A stretch of 64,000 nt of DNA from Anastatus disparis (lineage: Eukaryota > Arthropoda > Insecta > Hymenoptera > Eupelmidae): assembly GCA_017163975.1 (NCBI GenBank), contig JAFFSR010000251.1, positions 7,874,001 to 7,938,000 of the forward strand, read 5' to 3'. Position numbers and translations under genes: made by a program. The notes beneath the pieces are model-generated. The model ran no database searches. It was not told the origin of the DNA and saw only the letters and a list, made by a program, of their open reading frames with translations. The stretch's first letter is position 1; every line of letters begins with the position of its first letter. This document shows positions 1 to 12,765 of this stretch, piece by piece.

Positions 1-181
1 TAAATCACAGCTAAATTTTAACTTATGAGATCTATTTAAAAGTGACAAAATTTACTATCTCAACGTGCAAATTTGCACAATTTACTCTTTAACTGAATGT
101 AATGAAGTTTTTCATACTATATAGATACCTTCATTCATTTTCTCTTATTTCTTTGTCTCTTTTCGACGTATTTACACAATG

Positions 182-182
<1 letters not shown>

Positions 183-225
<43 letters not shown>
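183..225. repeat. (TA)n microsatellite
   Basis: Uninterrupted alternating T and A over about 43 bp, read directly from the sequence. It is likely length-polymorphic. Confidence 0.95.
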
Positions 226-227
<2 letters not shown>

Positions 228-1629
228 TTTTAGCCTGTAGGGCTTAAAATTCGATTTCCGAAAACCTTTTTCAAACTGCTCTTATACTATATGCGTTCGA
301 TTTAGTCTTCAAGGGGGTATATACCCAAAATAAGAAAAAAGAAAAGAAAGGAAAAAGAGAAGAATATAGCAGGTGAATTGACACGCTAACCGAAACGCAA
401 TGCATATATTTTTTGAACATTCTCCTTACCTTTCGAAAAAAAAGTCCATTCCCTATAAGTTTTCTTATTTTTTTTTTCTTCACCAAGGGTCCTTTTATAT
501 TTTTTTATGTATATAAATATATCGTACACATATTGCACACCTGTCATTTTCAAGTAGGCTTGAACTGATTTTGCGCAAGTCGAGTTTAATGCTGCTCGAG
601 CATAACGCAGCGTAATACGTTTATTTCTATATGCACGTATATAAGAACATATATATAAGTAATTTTCTTTTTATTTTGCTTACCAGTCACTGAAATATAA
701 CTGGAAATTGGAAGAGCTTTTTATCCGATCGTTCAATTTCATGCTGATTTCTTCGTTTCTCTTTTTTTTTCCTGTTTTCTTTGCCTATACCGGTTTTTCA
801 TGAGATAAGATGGCATGGCTTGGTATCTTTTTTGTACTGATTATGTATAACAGCTATTGATATTAAGAATTTACACGTAACACGTCAGTTCATTTATATT
901 TTGAAATATTATCATTTTTTTATATCCCTTTTTATTCGTATACTTTTTGTAAGAAAGTCAAATTTTTTTTTGTAATGAATAAGTCACAAAATTGTTGAAA
1001 TTATTAATTTTTGACATACGAATATTCGGCAATCATAACTAACAATATTGAATTTGATTACGTGTACGTATATTGGTTATTCTGTGAAGTTAAGCAGTAT
1101 TGAACGAGATTAATATTTGGATTAGTGAGCAGTCAAGAAACTTGCATACTTATAATACGTGGATTTTTTAAAGTAATTCTTCATCAATGTTAAAAATTTG
1201 ACTTTAGTATTTTTAGTTGTACATACCAGAAATCATTGAAGTCAAACTTTTTAATACATAGAGTCAGGATTGAATAATAATTTCTTTATTCTATTTATCA
1301 TCATATACTAAAAAGTAAAAGTTTATCAGTATCCGAAAATACTATAATATGAGAAATTAAATTGAAGCATTATTCTTAAAATGAAAGTCATGCTAATATA
1401 ATCAAATAATAGGATTTTGTTTAGAAATTTTATATTTTTTTACCAAAGAACCTTGTTTTATCCTGATTTTATATTTTCATCTTGCAAAAATTTTCTTAAA
1501 AGATCTTTTTCACTATAAATTTTAAACTGTATCAGTATTTCATTTCATTGAAACATAAAATTTTCTGTCTTTTTACCATTTACGTAAATTTCGTGCTTTT
1601 TGTCTTATATATATAAATGTACACATGCT

Positions 1630-1632
<3 letters not shown>

Positions 1633-1663
<31 letters not shown>
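1633..1663. repeat. (AC)n microsatellite
   Basis: About 15 uninterrupted AC units. On the minus strand the same tract is read as a Cys-Val run in an otherwise meaningless frame, which marks that frame as spurious. Confidence 0.95.
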
Positions 1664-1664
<1 letters not shown>

Positions 1665-4600
1665 CAATTTTAAAGAAGAAAGTAGAAAGCTAGTTAAGAT
1701 AAAATCTTTGTGAAAACCTCCCTCTCGTGAATCCTCACCCTTCGAGAAAAGACGACGATAGAAAAAGTAAAATGATGACAAAGTATATAGAACGTATAAA
1801 CCAGCTACACGAGAAACGAAGAGAAAGAAAAAAAGATACGCGAAGAGAAAAGGGGGTATACTAATTCTAGGGAAAGCAGGCAATGCAACCAAGGGTATAA
1901 GAATATGGTGAAAAAAAAGAAAAGGAGCTCTCATTATTTACCAGATTAGCGTAAGCTGAGATAGTCTTTACTTGGCTTTCCTGTTATTCTGATAGGTTTC
2001 CGAAAAGCTTATCGGCTATTTCAATGGGAAATAGAAGTAAAAAATAAAGAGAAGGGTAAAAAAGAAATAAAGAATAAAAGAATCGCTAGAATTCGTCTGT
2101 CTAAACCGGATGCTTTAAATTATCACGTTTAATGTATTATGAGTATACCAAGTATAAAAGTAAAGCTAACTTACAGTGTACTGTTTCATTCTATTTTTGC
2201 ATATTTCGTTGATTCAATTGCATTCTTTAGAGTAGAATTTATTTAATTCAAGAGTTTTTTCAAAATTATATTATGATTTCTCAATGTTTCAATAATAATT
2301 AATTTTAAAATTGTTATAAAATTTTGTAAATAACGATTTCTTTGTCCACTCTGTGAAATAAGCGAAGAATTCATAATAGATTAATACAATAATGCAGTAG
2401 ATCTTAATGAAACTAAAAAATTATTATATAGTGAAAAATGAATACAATTTTTTTACATAATTTAGTAGCTCAATAATCAAACAAACCTCTAAAAATAAAA
2501 ATTCAAAATTTTTGAATTGAAATTTCGTTTGAAAAATAAAGTACAGTAAATTTTTGAAAGACGTGTGTTTCAAAAATTAGAAAATGTTTATATTTAACTC
2601 GCCAACTATCGTTCAACTGTTGAATAATCAAAACGAAACAAATTAAAAAAAAGGAAAAAAAAATTTTTAATTCATTAGTATTACTTCTTTCAGCGAAAAT
2701 CCAAAAACTAATTACTAAATCAGTGTAATCAAGTACAACATAAACTATTTAAAAATCTCGCTTTTAATAATCAAGTAGCTCGAAACTGACTACGTCCACG
2801 TAGAGTTGTCAGTAGAAGCTAGTAATAAAATAACTTTTTAAAGCATCGTGTTTTCACAAACAGAAAGTGTACATACACACATTAAAAAAAAAAGGAAAGA
2901 ATTGGAAGAGACAAAGTACGGTAATTCTATATGCAGTGTATTTTAAATAAAATATACTCGAATTTGTGAGTGGCACTCTAGTATAGATTGTTTTTCCAAA
3001 GCTTATTACAGTTTACTATTACGTGCAATGCAGTATTTTGTTTGCACAAAGCTTTAAATTACGGTTATACGTTGCTTCCCATACACAAAACACTAAATTC
3101 TGCGATTCACCACTTGTCATATCAATTACTTTTTTTATTTTACTCATTTTTTTTCTATAGCCAAAAAGGAAAAGAAAAATTAGTGTTTATAACATGAATG
3201 TATATATATATAAATGTCTGAGAATCAAGAAAAAAAAATTAATTACGTTGGCATCTATTAGCTAGTGTACCTTAATTGCTTTATGACACTCGACTCTTGG
3301 CCAGTCTTTCCTTCTTTCTTCGTCTTCTCCTTCTTTTTTTTTCCTTTTTTTTGTACTCTTTCTTTTCGTTCGTTTACTGCTTGATTCGCGCGTTTTTACC
3401 ATCATCATCTTGTGGCCAAGGCTTCTGTGGTAAAGGGTAAGGTAAAAGATAATTGCATTGGTGAAATTCGTTTAACGAATTATTCCTTCACGCAGACGCA
3501 AAGGAGGAACAGAGAAAGAGAGAGAGAAGAGGCAAGACAAAAAAGTAGATTACATCCGATGCGATATTAGATCTTCTCTCCCTCCCTTAATTCGCTTTCG
3601 CGTTTGTTTTTCACGTGCGCACGCGCCAAAAGCAAAGTCTTTCAAAAAAAAGCAAGGGAAAAAAATGTAAAAGAGAAGAGAAAGATGGATAGTTGAGATG
3701 CAATTTTTAACCTTTCTTTTTCTCATTTTTCCTCTAATTTCTTCCTTTTTTTTGCATGTAAGCGCTCGCAAGAAAATTAAGGTCATGGAATTTCAAACTA
3801 CAATAATGCTGCTGTTATTAAATTGTTTCTTTTCTAAGAATTCTTGTGGGATGATTTTTTTTAAAGATTTATTGATGTAATTTCAAGTAATTAATAAAAT
3901 TTCAATATTTACAGTTATCATCTGAGAGTGGTGCATTTTTTACTTTTATTTTATGGTAAAAAATTATTGAATTTTTTTATGAAATTCAAATTAATTCATT
4001 TACTTGCTTAGGTATTTTTGCATAGTTAAAAAATTAATGGAAATTTGTAAAAATACTCGATATTGTATTCATTTAGATTTCTTATGACTGTCTTTTTTTG
4101 TGAACTGTATGAATTTTATTTTAAAATATATAAATTTTTTACTCTTTATATGATATACTGCAATGTATGTAATTGAAATAAATTATTTATATTCAAATTT
4201 TTAATTCATAAAGGCACTCGGCAAATTAAAAAAAAGAGTTTTACAACATAAAAAATCTTTATTCGTTGTAAGTTATATCCTTGAATTTTTCAAAAGAGTT
4301 TTTTTAATTAGGTTCATAACCTGATTTTGAATGAATTATATTAAAAGAAAAATCGGTGTAAAATTTAAAATCAACGTTTCCATTGGTTCACTTCATAAAA
4401 CTGCTACTTTTATCATCATAAAATGAACATAGTAAGTTGTATGACTTAATTAAATAATACTCTCAAACTTCTCTAAAAGATCCACATTCTCGGAGTTTTA
4501 TAACTATCTCAATCTTTGAAATACACTGAAGTAAAAATACAGACCGTATTATAAATCACATCAAACGATGCGTTAAATTTTTCGAAGCTCATAATTAGTA

Positions 4601-7600
4601 CAAATTGAAAGTGCCGAAAATTAGGTTTATTTTAAGTTAATATAATCACTCGGTTGATGCGCTTCGTTTCTCTAAAATATGATGCTTTCAAGCTATTGCC
4701 TCTCGCGCGCACAAGTTTGAGAAATAAAAAGAAGGAAAAAAACAGGAAAAAAAATAACCAAAAAGTAACATTATAAAGACAAAACCGCTTTGAAATCCTT
4801 TTCGTCTCATTTGACGCGGTATATACGAGAGAGTTTGAAAAATTTAAATTAAAAAAGAAAGCACATTTCCATATGTCGCACGCCTGTAGATTATATATAT
4901 ATACGTATATGCGTATACGTGCACACACCTCCCACTTACAAAATGACAAATTCGTTCGTTGACGCCGAAGCGTGAAAAGAGGATGGGATTTTCAAAGGCT
5001 AACGTCTACACGATCGCTTCGTTTTCTTTTCGGTTTATTTTTTTTTCTTTTCTTTTGCCATGCACACTTTTATACCGTTTGATGAGTGTAAGGATGAGTA
5101 ATAACTCGAGCTGTTTCTTTGGACTTTTGTCCATCATGTCAACTTTTCTCCTTTTTGTTTCTTTTTTGTTTAAAAAAATCAGAGTTTCTAATAATTCCAC
5201 GCTGGTATACAAATTAGCATTTATTTTGAATGGATTTACCGTTGCTTTTTCTCTAGAATTTCTTTTAGTTTTTGTCATTTGTTAAATGTCGCCTGATATT
5301 AATACTTAAAAATAGAAATATTATATTTAAATGTTTAACTTAACTATTTTTTCACTATCTTCTTAATAATTATTCTCTACAATTTTTTATCAATAAATAT
5401 AATGTTTTTATGTCAAATACTATTATGAAGGGACGAACTTAATTTTATTTCTTTTTTTATCAAATTTGATCTGATAACATCAATTTAGAAAATGTATTTT
5501 ATTTTATCTTACAATTTCTGAACCAAATGAGCTCCATTTTGAAAGACATTACGAACACAGTTTTTTCTGATAATCATTATAAGCATTAACGGACTAAAAA
5601 TAAAAGATGCATTTATATTCCAAAGACATCGCGCCATATTTCTCACACTCATCAACATCAAAGTACGTCGCAAATAATTTTCAATAACAATTCGGCGTGC
5701 ATGGCCATAATTCGCGCGCTTTTAAAAACTCGACCCTTAACAACAACAACGAAGAAAAAAAGAATAGAGAAAAAAAATGAAATAACAACCGTCCCAAACG
5801 ACACATGATTTACAACCCTGTACTAATTTGGAGCACCTTTAAAAGAACGAAAAAGATGAGAAGAACACGAGAGGAAGAAAAAAAAATATCGTTAAATGAA
5901 GGAAAAAACACTAAAAGGGAAGAAAGATGAAAGGAAGAAGAGTCAAAAGAATCTTTTCTTCATCGTCGTTTTCATGTCATTGGCCGAAGACGGAATGAGC
6001 CGATCTGTCAAGCGTCATACGGTTTCACGTATATGTATACACATACATATATGTATGAATGTATGCAAGCATCAGCAGCCTCGATGCTGGCTGCTGGCTA
6101 CGTGACTCAATTTTCAAGAGAACGAGAAAGGGCCTGGACTTACTATTACTACTGACTACTACTACTATATATATGCTCCTCTTAAGTGCCTCATTATTAT
6201 GCCGTTAACGAGGTAGAACTCACTGCTGTGCATGCAGCACCACCGAAAAATTTCTTTCCTTTTTCTTCATCTTCTAGCTTTTTTTTCTTCTTCTATTTAT
6301 GCGCTGCCCTGATGCGGATAAAGGTTTTAACTTTTCCATATAACGTCTGAGTCTTACACACATGTCTATATACATATACATATGTCCCACGAGTTTATCA
6401 AAAATTCCATAGATCGCGTGGGACTTAGAGATATTAAGTGTTGAGCTTAAGTCTTGAATACTCGTTAAAAATGTTAATATTGTCAGGTATGTATACGTGT
6501 ATACATATATATATAGAACTCCATAGGATAACTTTTTCTTTACGAGGTGTCTCTCACGCTTGACACTATAATGCTTAGATGCATTTTTAAGTTTTCTAAA
6601 GAAGTATTATATTGGTCTTAGGCGGACAGGTGAATTGAATAAAAAAAAAAGAAAACGACATATTTTTTTTAACTAGCCTCAAACGCCGAACGCTCTGACT
6701 TTTAAGATATTGAATGCTTTAAATTTGAGTTTAAGTTTGAATAGTGGTATTAAGTTAATTCTATTTGACTTTTCATTTTAGGAGCTTATGTTATTTGAAA
6801 TATTTTTCAACGAGTTTTTCCGTCAAGCAAATTAAATAACGTTTAAGGACGTAAAGTTATTAATTTATATTAAAAAGAAATGAAATTGACAACACAGATC
6901 AATATTTTAAGCTTTTAAAGAGACGTGTTTTTATTTTCATATTTTCGTTCTCGGTTATTTTTTTACTTGTTGCTATTAATCAGAAACAAAAATACATAAA
7001 TAAAAAACTTTTGTTTGGAATTATTAACTTTATACCATCGCGTTGATTTTATGCTTTTTTATTGAATATTTTTGTTTCCAATTTACAAATGTTCGAGCGA
7101 ATTGCTTTATTTATTTAGTAAAAATCTTTAATTGACATACTGTATATTTATCTTTTTTTTATTATTATATTGATTTTAAAAATTTATTCATTCGACTAAA
7201 TTTTTATTTTTTTATTATGATATTATATTTATGAGATAATAAATCAATGCAACATTAAATTCGGTATTTTTCAATGACTTTTTTCTATTTGAGGAACCTG
7301 CCACGTGTGTTTATCATCTTTGACGTAAAAAAGAATACCATAATGTCTTATTCAAAACTGTAAAAAAAGATTTAAAAAAGAATAAAAATTATTATCCGAC
7401 AAATTTAAATAACAAATCAGTTATAAAGCACATATATTTTTTTTACCAATTACCATCGAGACATAACAAATAAAAAAAAGGAAATGAAAATGAAAAAAAA
7501 ATAAGAAAAAGAAGAATTATTGGAAAGTTTGAATTCATCATATGTTCGAGAAGCCGTGAGATACAGTATATCGGCTCGTGTAATAAGAATGTCTATCTTA

Positions 7601-9104
7601 ATAAAATTCATCCACCTGTCTCTTCGAGAAAACTTTTATATATACAAATTGTTATTTTATGTATCTTATCCTGGACCGTCGAAACTTTATTTACACATGA
7701 ATTCCCCCTCTCCCTTCCAAACAAAAAACTTGCTATACCTACGTAATAGAGACATACCAAAGCAAACGAGATAAATCAGTATTAACGCTTCTGAAAGCCA
7801 ATAATCAAGCTATGCTAGTCACTTATATCAATAACAGAAATTTTAAAAAATACTCATAGCATTATCAGTTCAATATTCGAGTGTATATATCTATATAAGA
7901 GTACGTTTTAAATATATGAATATGTTTTGATGACAAGTTGCGCATATATAATCAAATAAATTTGAAAAAAAACCGGACGTCATTTGATTATATTACATTT
8001 CTTTTCCATTATCTATTAATAATTTTCGATAGATTCAACAGCTTGGATGAAACTTATATATGCGATGAATCAGACAAAAGGTGCGAATAGCAATTAATTA
8101 TGTTGCTTTTTTTTTATTAGTAAAAAGTATGTTTTTGTGATTTTGGAAGGAAAAAAATGAATGTAATAAATTAACTGATTTGAAATTCTGAAAAGTCGAT
8201 TTATAAAAAAATTATTAAAATTTTAGTCACAGAAACACTTGACAACTAAATTAAGAGTTAAAAACAGGAAATATGATTGGTTTACAGTTATTTAATATTC
8301 AAATTCACTTGAAAATATGTAAATATTAATGGAATCTAAAAATTTATCATTTAAAACATGATGTCACAACACTGAAACTATAGTGTTGCTATGTTTATGG
8401 CAATTTTGGTATCTTAATGCCTGCAGTCTATTAAATTAAACAAGAAAAAAATCCTTTTACAATTTAATTAAAACTGATTCCTGGGTGATTTGCTACAAAA
8501 TTAATCATGTATGGATATATTGTTTAAAAAATAATTGTGAAAATTAAAAGAGTGTAAATTTTTTAAAATTATTACATAAAATCAAAATGCATATCAATAT
8601 AAGTTAATTCCCATAAATAATATAATTAATAAAAATTTGACTATCAATTACATTTGACTTGATAGGATAGATTTAATAAAAATCTATTCCAATCCTTACT
8701 GGAATAAGATTGTTTAGTCCTAGCGAAATTTCCAGTAACATCAATAACATTATTTCTAGTTAAAGTAATTAAGTATTAATTGATTAATAGCATGTGCCTC
8801 ACAATTGATAAATTTCATTCGGTGTATCTATTTTGTATCTATTGCCAAGAGCCAATCCTAGTAAACTTTACCTTTATACTACGATACCAGCAGTAACCTA
8901 AACAAATACAAGCTTAACTGTACACACGTTACCTATACAAAACATAACATTGCTTTATCCATCGTTTATAGGCATATATATACATGTATATATATTTTAT
9001 ATATATTTCTATATATATACATATATACTCATATAGGATAGTATAGCAAACGTTGCGTCTCTTGTGTGTGCAATACGTCCCGCTGGGATTAAGGAGCCAG
9101 AGCT

Positions 9105-9185
9105 TACTTCTCTCTCCTTCTCTCTCGCTCTTTCTCTTAATTTCCGAAGGAAAACAAGAGAGCAAGAGAGAGAGAGAGAGACAAG
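9105..9185. repeat. Inverted CT/GA simple-repeat hairpin
   Basis: A pyrimidine (CT-rich) arm at about 9105-9136 is followed, after a spacer of roughly 20 nt, by a GA-rich arm at about 9154-9182 that is close to its reverse complement. A transcript of either strand could fold into an imperfect hairpin. The overlapping open frames rich in Arg-Glu or Ser-Leu are by-products of the repeat. Confidence 0.6.
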
Positions 9186-10629
9186 AGCGCAGCAACTTTA
9201 TGTCTCAATTATAGCGAGGTCTCTCGGACGTAATAACAATAAACGTCACATATATATTCAGCTCCAGAGAGCTTGGCTACATTCGACGCCGATAGAGGAT
9301 ATCTCGTTCGTTTTAGGAGAGAGTAACAACGCAAGAGAGAGAGAGAAGAAAGGAGTCATTGAAAAGTATAGTATGCACGCAATTAGCAAGCAGCTTGTAA
9401 TATAACGCTTTTGCAAGTGCGACAAGAATCGTTCTTGTCTTTGAATAAGTATTCATTTTTTTTCTCTTCATTTCATATAGATTTCCTTTTCTCTCTTATC
9501 GTTTTCTTTTTCCTTTTGACTTTTATTATTAAGTGTAATGTATTTTTTGTCCGTGTTTGTTTTCGTTTGATCGTCGGATGCTAAGGTATAATCATTTAAT
9601 TGCTCGACGATTCAATTTCGAAATGATGGTAAATCTTTTTCAGAGTGCTTTATTTTTTTTATCTTTGAAACGTGGACCAATCTGAGGAAACTTAATAAGC
9701 ATATTGGAAAATTTATCGTCGATCGTTAGTAAGCGAGCAAAAGCTCTCTCGCGTGTGATATTTATGTTGAATATATCGATAAATCAATGGGTGAAACTTA
9801 CCTTTATATGCATGATATTCACATAAAATTGCAATTTTTATTGAGATGTTTTGTCGGCATGGTCTTTTCTGCTTTTTTTTCCTTCTCTCTTTTTTTCGTC
9901 GTTGTTTTAATCTTAAAGGATAAAAGAGACATTCCGCAGAGTGAGAAGTTTCTTTTGAAATGCTTTTGAATTCTTGAATATTTTAAGACATAAGCTTGTT
10001 GTCGTTGGTTTTAGTTTTAAAATGCATAGCTTTTTTTGTCAATGTTTTTTTTTAGTTAGATACCTGTTAATGTCTCAATCTCGGTATATGAGATTGGCAA
10101 AATGTCATTTATTTATTTTTCAAACTTTAGTTTTTCGATTTGATTTTATAAAAGGTAAAACGTTAAATTAAATAAATATTTTAGCTTATATGGATAAATT
10201 TTGAATTTACAATTTTTAAATTAAAACTATAAAGGGAGTAGATTTATGAATTAAAAGCATATGGTTAATAAATAAAATTAAGTAACTTGGTTATAACCAA
10301 GTTTTCGTAGTTTCCTTATATCCTTAGGAAGTTGTTGCTAATTCTTAAACGAAATTTACAGATCTAACTTTAAAGTTCCATTATTAATTTAGCTAACAAT
10401 TATGTTTAAAATAGCAAATGATTTAACGTTTGACAGAAAGCTATTATATTAGATCAAACAAAAATATTTAGCTTTTATTATTCTTGAAGATAGACCGCAT
10501 AATGCGGTGAACCTATAAAATTTAAAAATATAACGATAAAAATATTTAATGTAATGTCATTGGAGTTGAAAAAATATATAACCAATACTTTTAAATAAAC
10601 ATTAAACTATATATATATTTTTTTAAAAT

Positions 10630-10818
10630 TATTTAACGTCGCTTTATTTACGTTATCATTATGAAGCTAATTAGCGACGGAGGTTTTCAATGTGTTTGTG
10701 AACAAAGCACATGTAACATACAGTGGTGCTTGTTTCAATCGGCCGAGAGCGGGATACGAACTCGGGACACTTCGAGATTATGCATCCATTGCTCTACCGA
10801 CTGAGTCACTGAAATCTC
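10630..10818 (-). repeat. tRNA-derived SINE, copy A
   Basis: On the minus strand this starts with a tRNA-like head containing an A box (TGACTCAGTCGGTAGAGC) and a B box of the GTTCG type, the pol III internal promoter elements. A tRNA-unrelated body follows, with the shared CACCACTG and ACATGTGCTTTGTTCACAAA blocks, and it ends in the conserved CTTCCGTCGC-like and GCGACGTTAAAT tail. It aligns over its whole length with five other copies in this window. The anticodon position reads CAT. SINEs encode no protein and depend on a LINE for movement. Confidence 0.88.
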
Positions 10819-12739
10819 AATTTAAACTATATTAAAATCTCTTCTCTTACTTTTAAAATAAATAGAATGATCACATCGCTTTTTTACTTGTTTAAAATAC
10901 TTCATCAATATAAATATAATTATATTTTAGATCTATTTATTATAAGATTTTCCTTTAATTTCAATCTTACTTATTGTAATTTTGTTGCATTAATTATTTG
11001 TGCGAATTTAAAGTTCAGCATTTAATATATTTCAAACGTGAAAAGTTAAATATTATTCGAATAAGTACATTTTTTTAGAAGATATAAAGTTTATTTAATG
11101 TCTAATATAATTAATGCGAGCCTTTAGCATTGCAATAATTAAATTCATAAATTCTGTATTTTACCTTATATGCCTTATACATATATATTGCATATATTAC
11201 ACTAATATTGAATTTAATACTGGGCATTATTCAAATTTAATATTATATAATCGAATGTATATACATAATTGAACAACTATGTTGTATAATTTATTACTTT
11301 TTGCACAAAAGTGTTCTATAAGAAATTTTATTGAAATTTTCATTTTATGTACATATGTTTTTAAAAGAATAACAATAAATCGGCACTGGTTTTTTATCTT
11401 TTGTATTAATTCATTAAATAAATAATACAAAAAAATTAAAGAATTATTTTTTTAAATGATAGCGCAGTCTTCTTCTTCAGTTTAGACCGTAAACTTTTTC
11501 AGAAATAAAGCCTTTCCTCGCCAGTTTTTTAATCTGAAAGCAATAAAAAAACAACAAAGTTGCAAAATATTTTTTCATATAAATTAAAATATTTGTTATT
11601 TTATTTATTATATTAATAGCAAATTTTTCTAAATTACGAAAATGTATAGTTTGGATGCATATTGAAACATTTGATCAAAGAAAACTGCAAAAAATACGAG
11701 AAATTCGAATAGCTGCAAACCTTTTAAAATATTTAATCAATTAATAAAAAACAATATTTGCCAAATAGCATGAATATCGTTTTTCATTTAATTTTTGCTT
11801 TTGGAAAAAAGTTAAAATATATTTATCAAAATAAGCTTAACATTCAACGGGTATTTTAAAGTGGCATAGATCAAAATGTAGAAATGTATCGAATCTAAAA
11901 CAGTTAGAAAAACACGTTATCTAAATATACGTTATATAGGACTCCACAATTCTCATGTTTGCCAGTGACAATGGAAACCTCTGAATGCAATGAAACTCCC
12001 TCAGGATTAGTAGCTGCATTGCAGAAATGCACTTGAAGTATATTGTGTATCCATTTGTTATATGTGTGTATATATATACGTAGAAATGCATTAATTCACG
12101 TATGTTAAAAGCTCTTGTTACCTGCACTTGATATTCCATAAGGTTTTATATAACATGTTATGTTTCTTAGACATTTAACATCTGCTGAATTTGCGAATCA
12201 CAAAACAATTGCAAATTTTCAGGTATTTCAAATATTTTATTTTTAGCTGGAAATTAAATAAAGAGTAATTTGTTTTTTTATTGAATCCTGTATATTTTTA
12301 TAGTATAACGAATTTTTATTAACACAGTAATATAGTTTTGTTATTTTAGTTACTGTAACTCTATATTCTGCCATTTTCACATATATTTTTCCAATATATT
12401 TATTTAAAAAAAAAAAACATTTTTCTACAAACAATTTTTAAATAAATACATTGAAAAAGTTTTTTAGCGGTTACGTCTATTTAGAAAAAAATTACATGAG
12501 ATAAAAAAAAGAGTAAAACTTATAATTATTATGTCAACTTTTTCACATATATTTTTTTTTAATCGCGCGGGGCGCAATGGTACACGCACAAGTTATAATA
12601 CGTTGACCTAAATATTCCTTGAGTAAACTGCTTGCATATTATATCCAGTTTCAATCGCATCCATATATATGTATATATTGTGCTCGTCATAGCGTATTAT
12701 AGTTATAACGCTTAATGCAAGCAACATTCACGCGTATTT

Positions 12740-12765
12740 GCATATATACGTGCACGCACGCGTGC
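12740..12765. other. Alternating purine-pyrimidine tract (Z-DNA candidate)
   Basis: Twenty-six consecutive bases alternate purine and pyrimidine, the second half being GC-rich (ACGTGCACGCACGCGTGC). Such tracts can adopt left-handed Z-DNA under negative supercoiling. No function is implied by the sequence alone. Confidence 0.5.

Larger units (their letters stand above)
1..10629. other. Gene-free AT-rich region with simple repeats
   Basis: No recognisable gene, RNA gene or mobile-element protein is visible on either strand. Open frames here are short and dominated by Phe/Ser/Leu or Lys/Arg/Glu, as expected from poly-T, poly-A and purine tracts. The stretch holds an AT microsatellite near the left edge, an AC microsatellite near 1.65 kb, a purine-rich run at about 5.75-5.95 kb, and a higher-GC island at about 5.6-6.6 kb. 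It also has an inverted CT/GA hairpin near 9.1 kb and two short perfect palindromes listed in the findings. It may be intergenic or intronic; the sequence does not decide. Confidence 0.6.

Noticed and set aside
271..486. Minus-strand 71-codon open frame
   Set aside because: Composed largely of Lys/Arg at one end and Phe/Ser runs from A/T-rich tracts, with no domain or splice context.
1629..1934. Minus-strand 101-codon frame ending in a Cys-Val run
   Set aside because: The Cys-Val run is the AC microsatellite and the rest is Phe/Leu-rich from a purine tract on the other strand.
9064..9405. Plus-strand 113-codon frame
   Set aside because: Built on the CT/GA inverted repeat; the Ser-Leu and Arg-Glu stretches are repeat-encoded.
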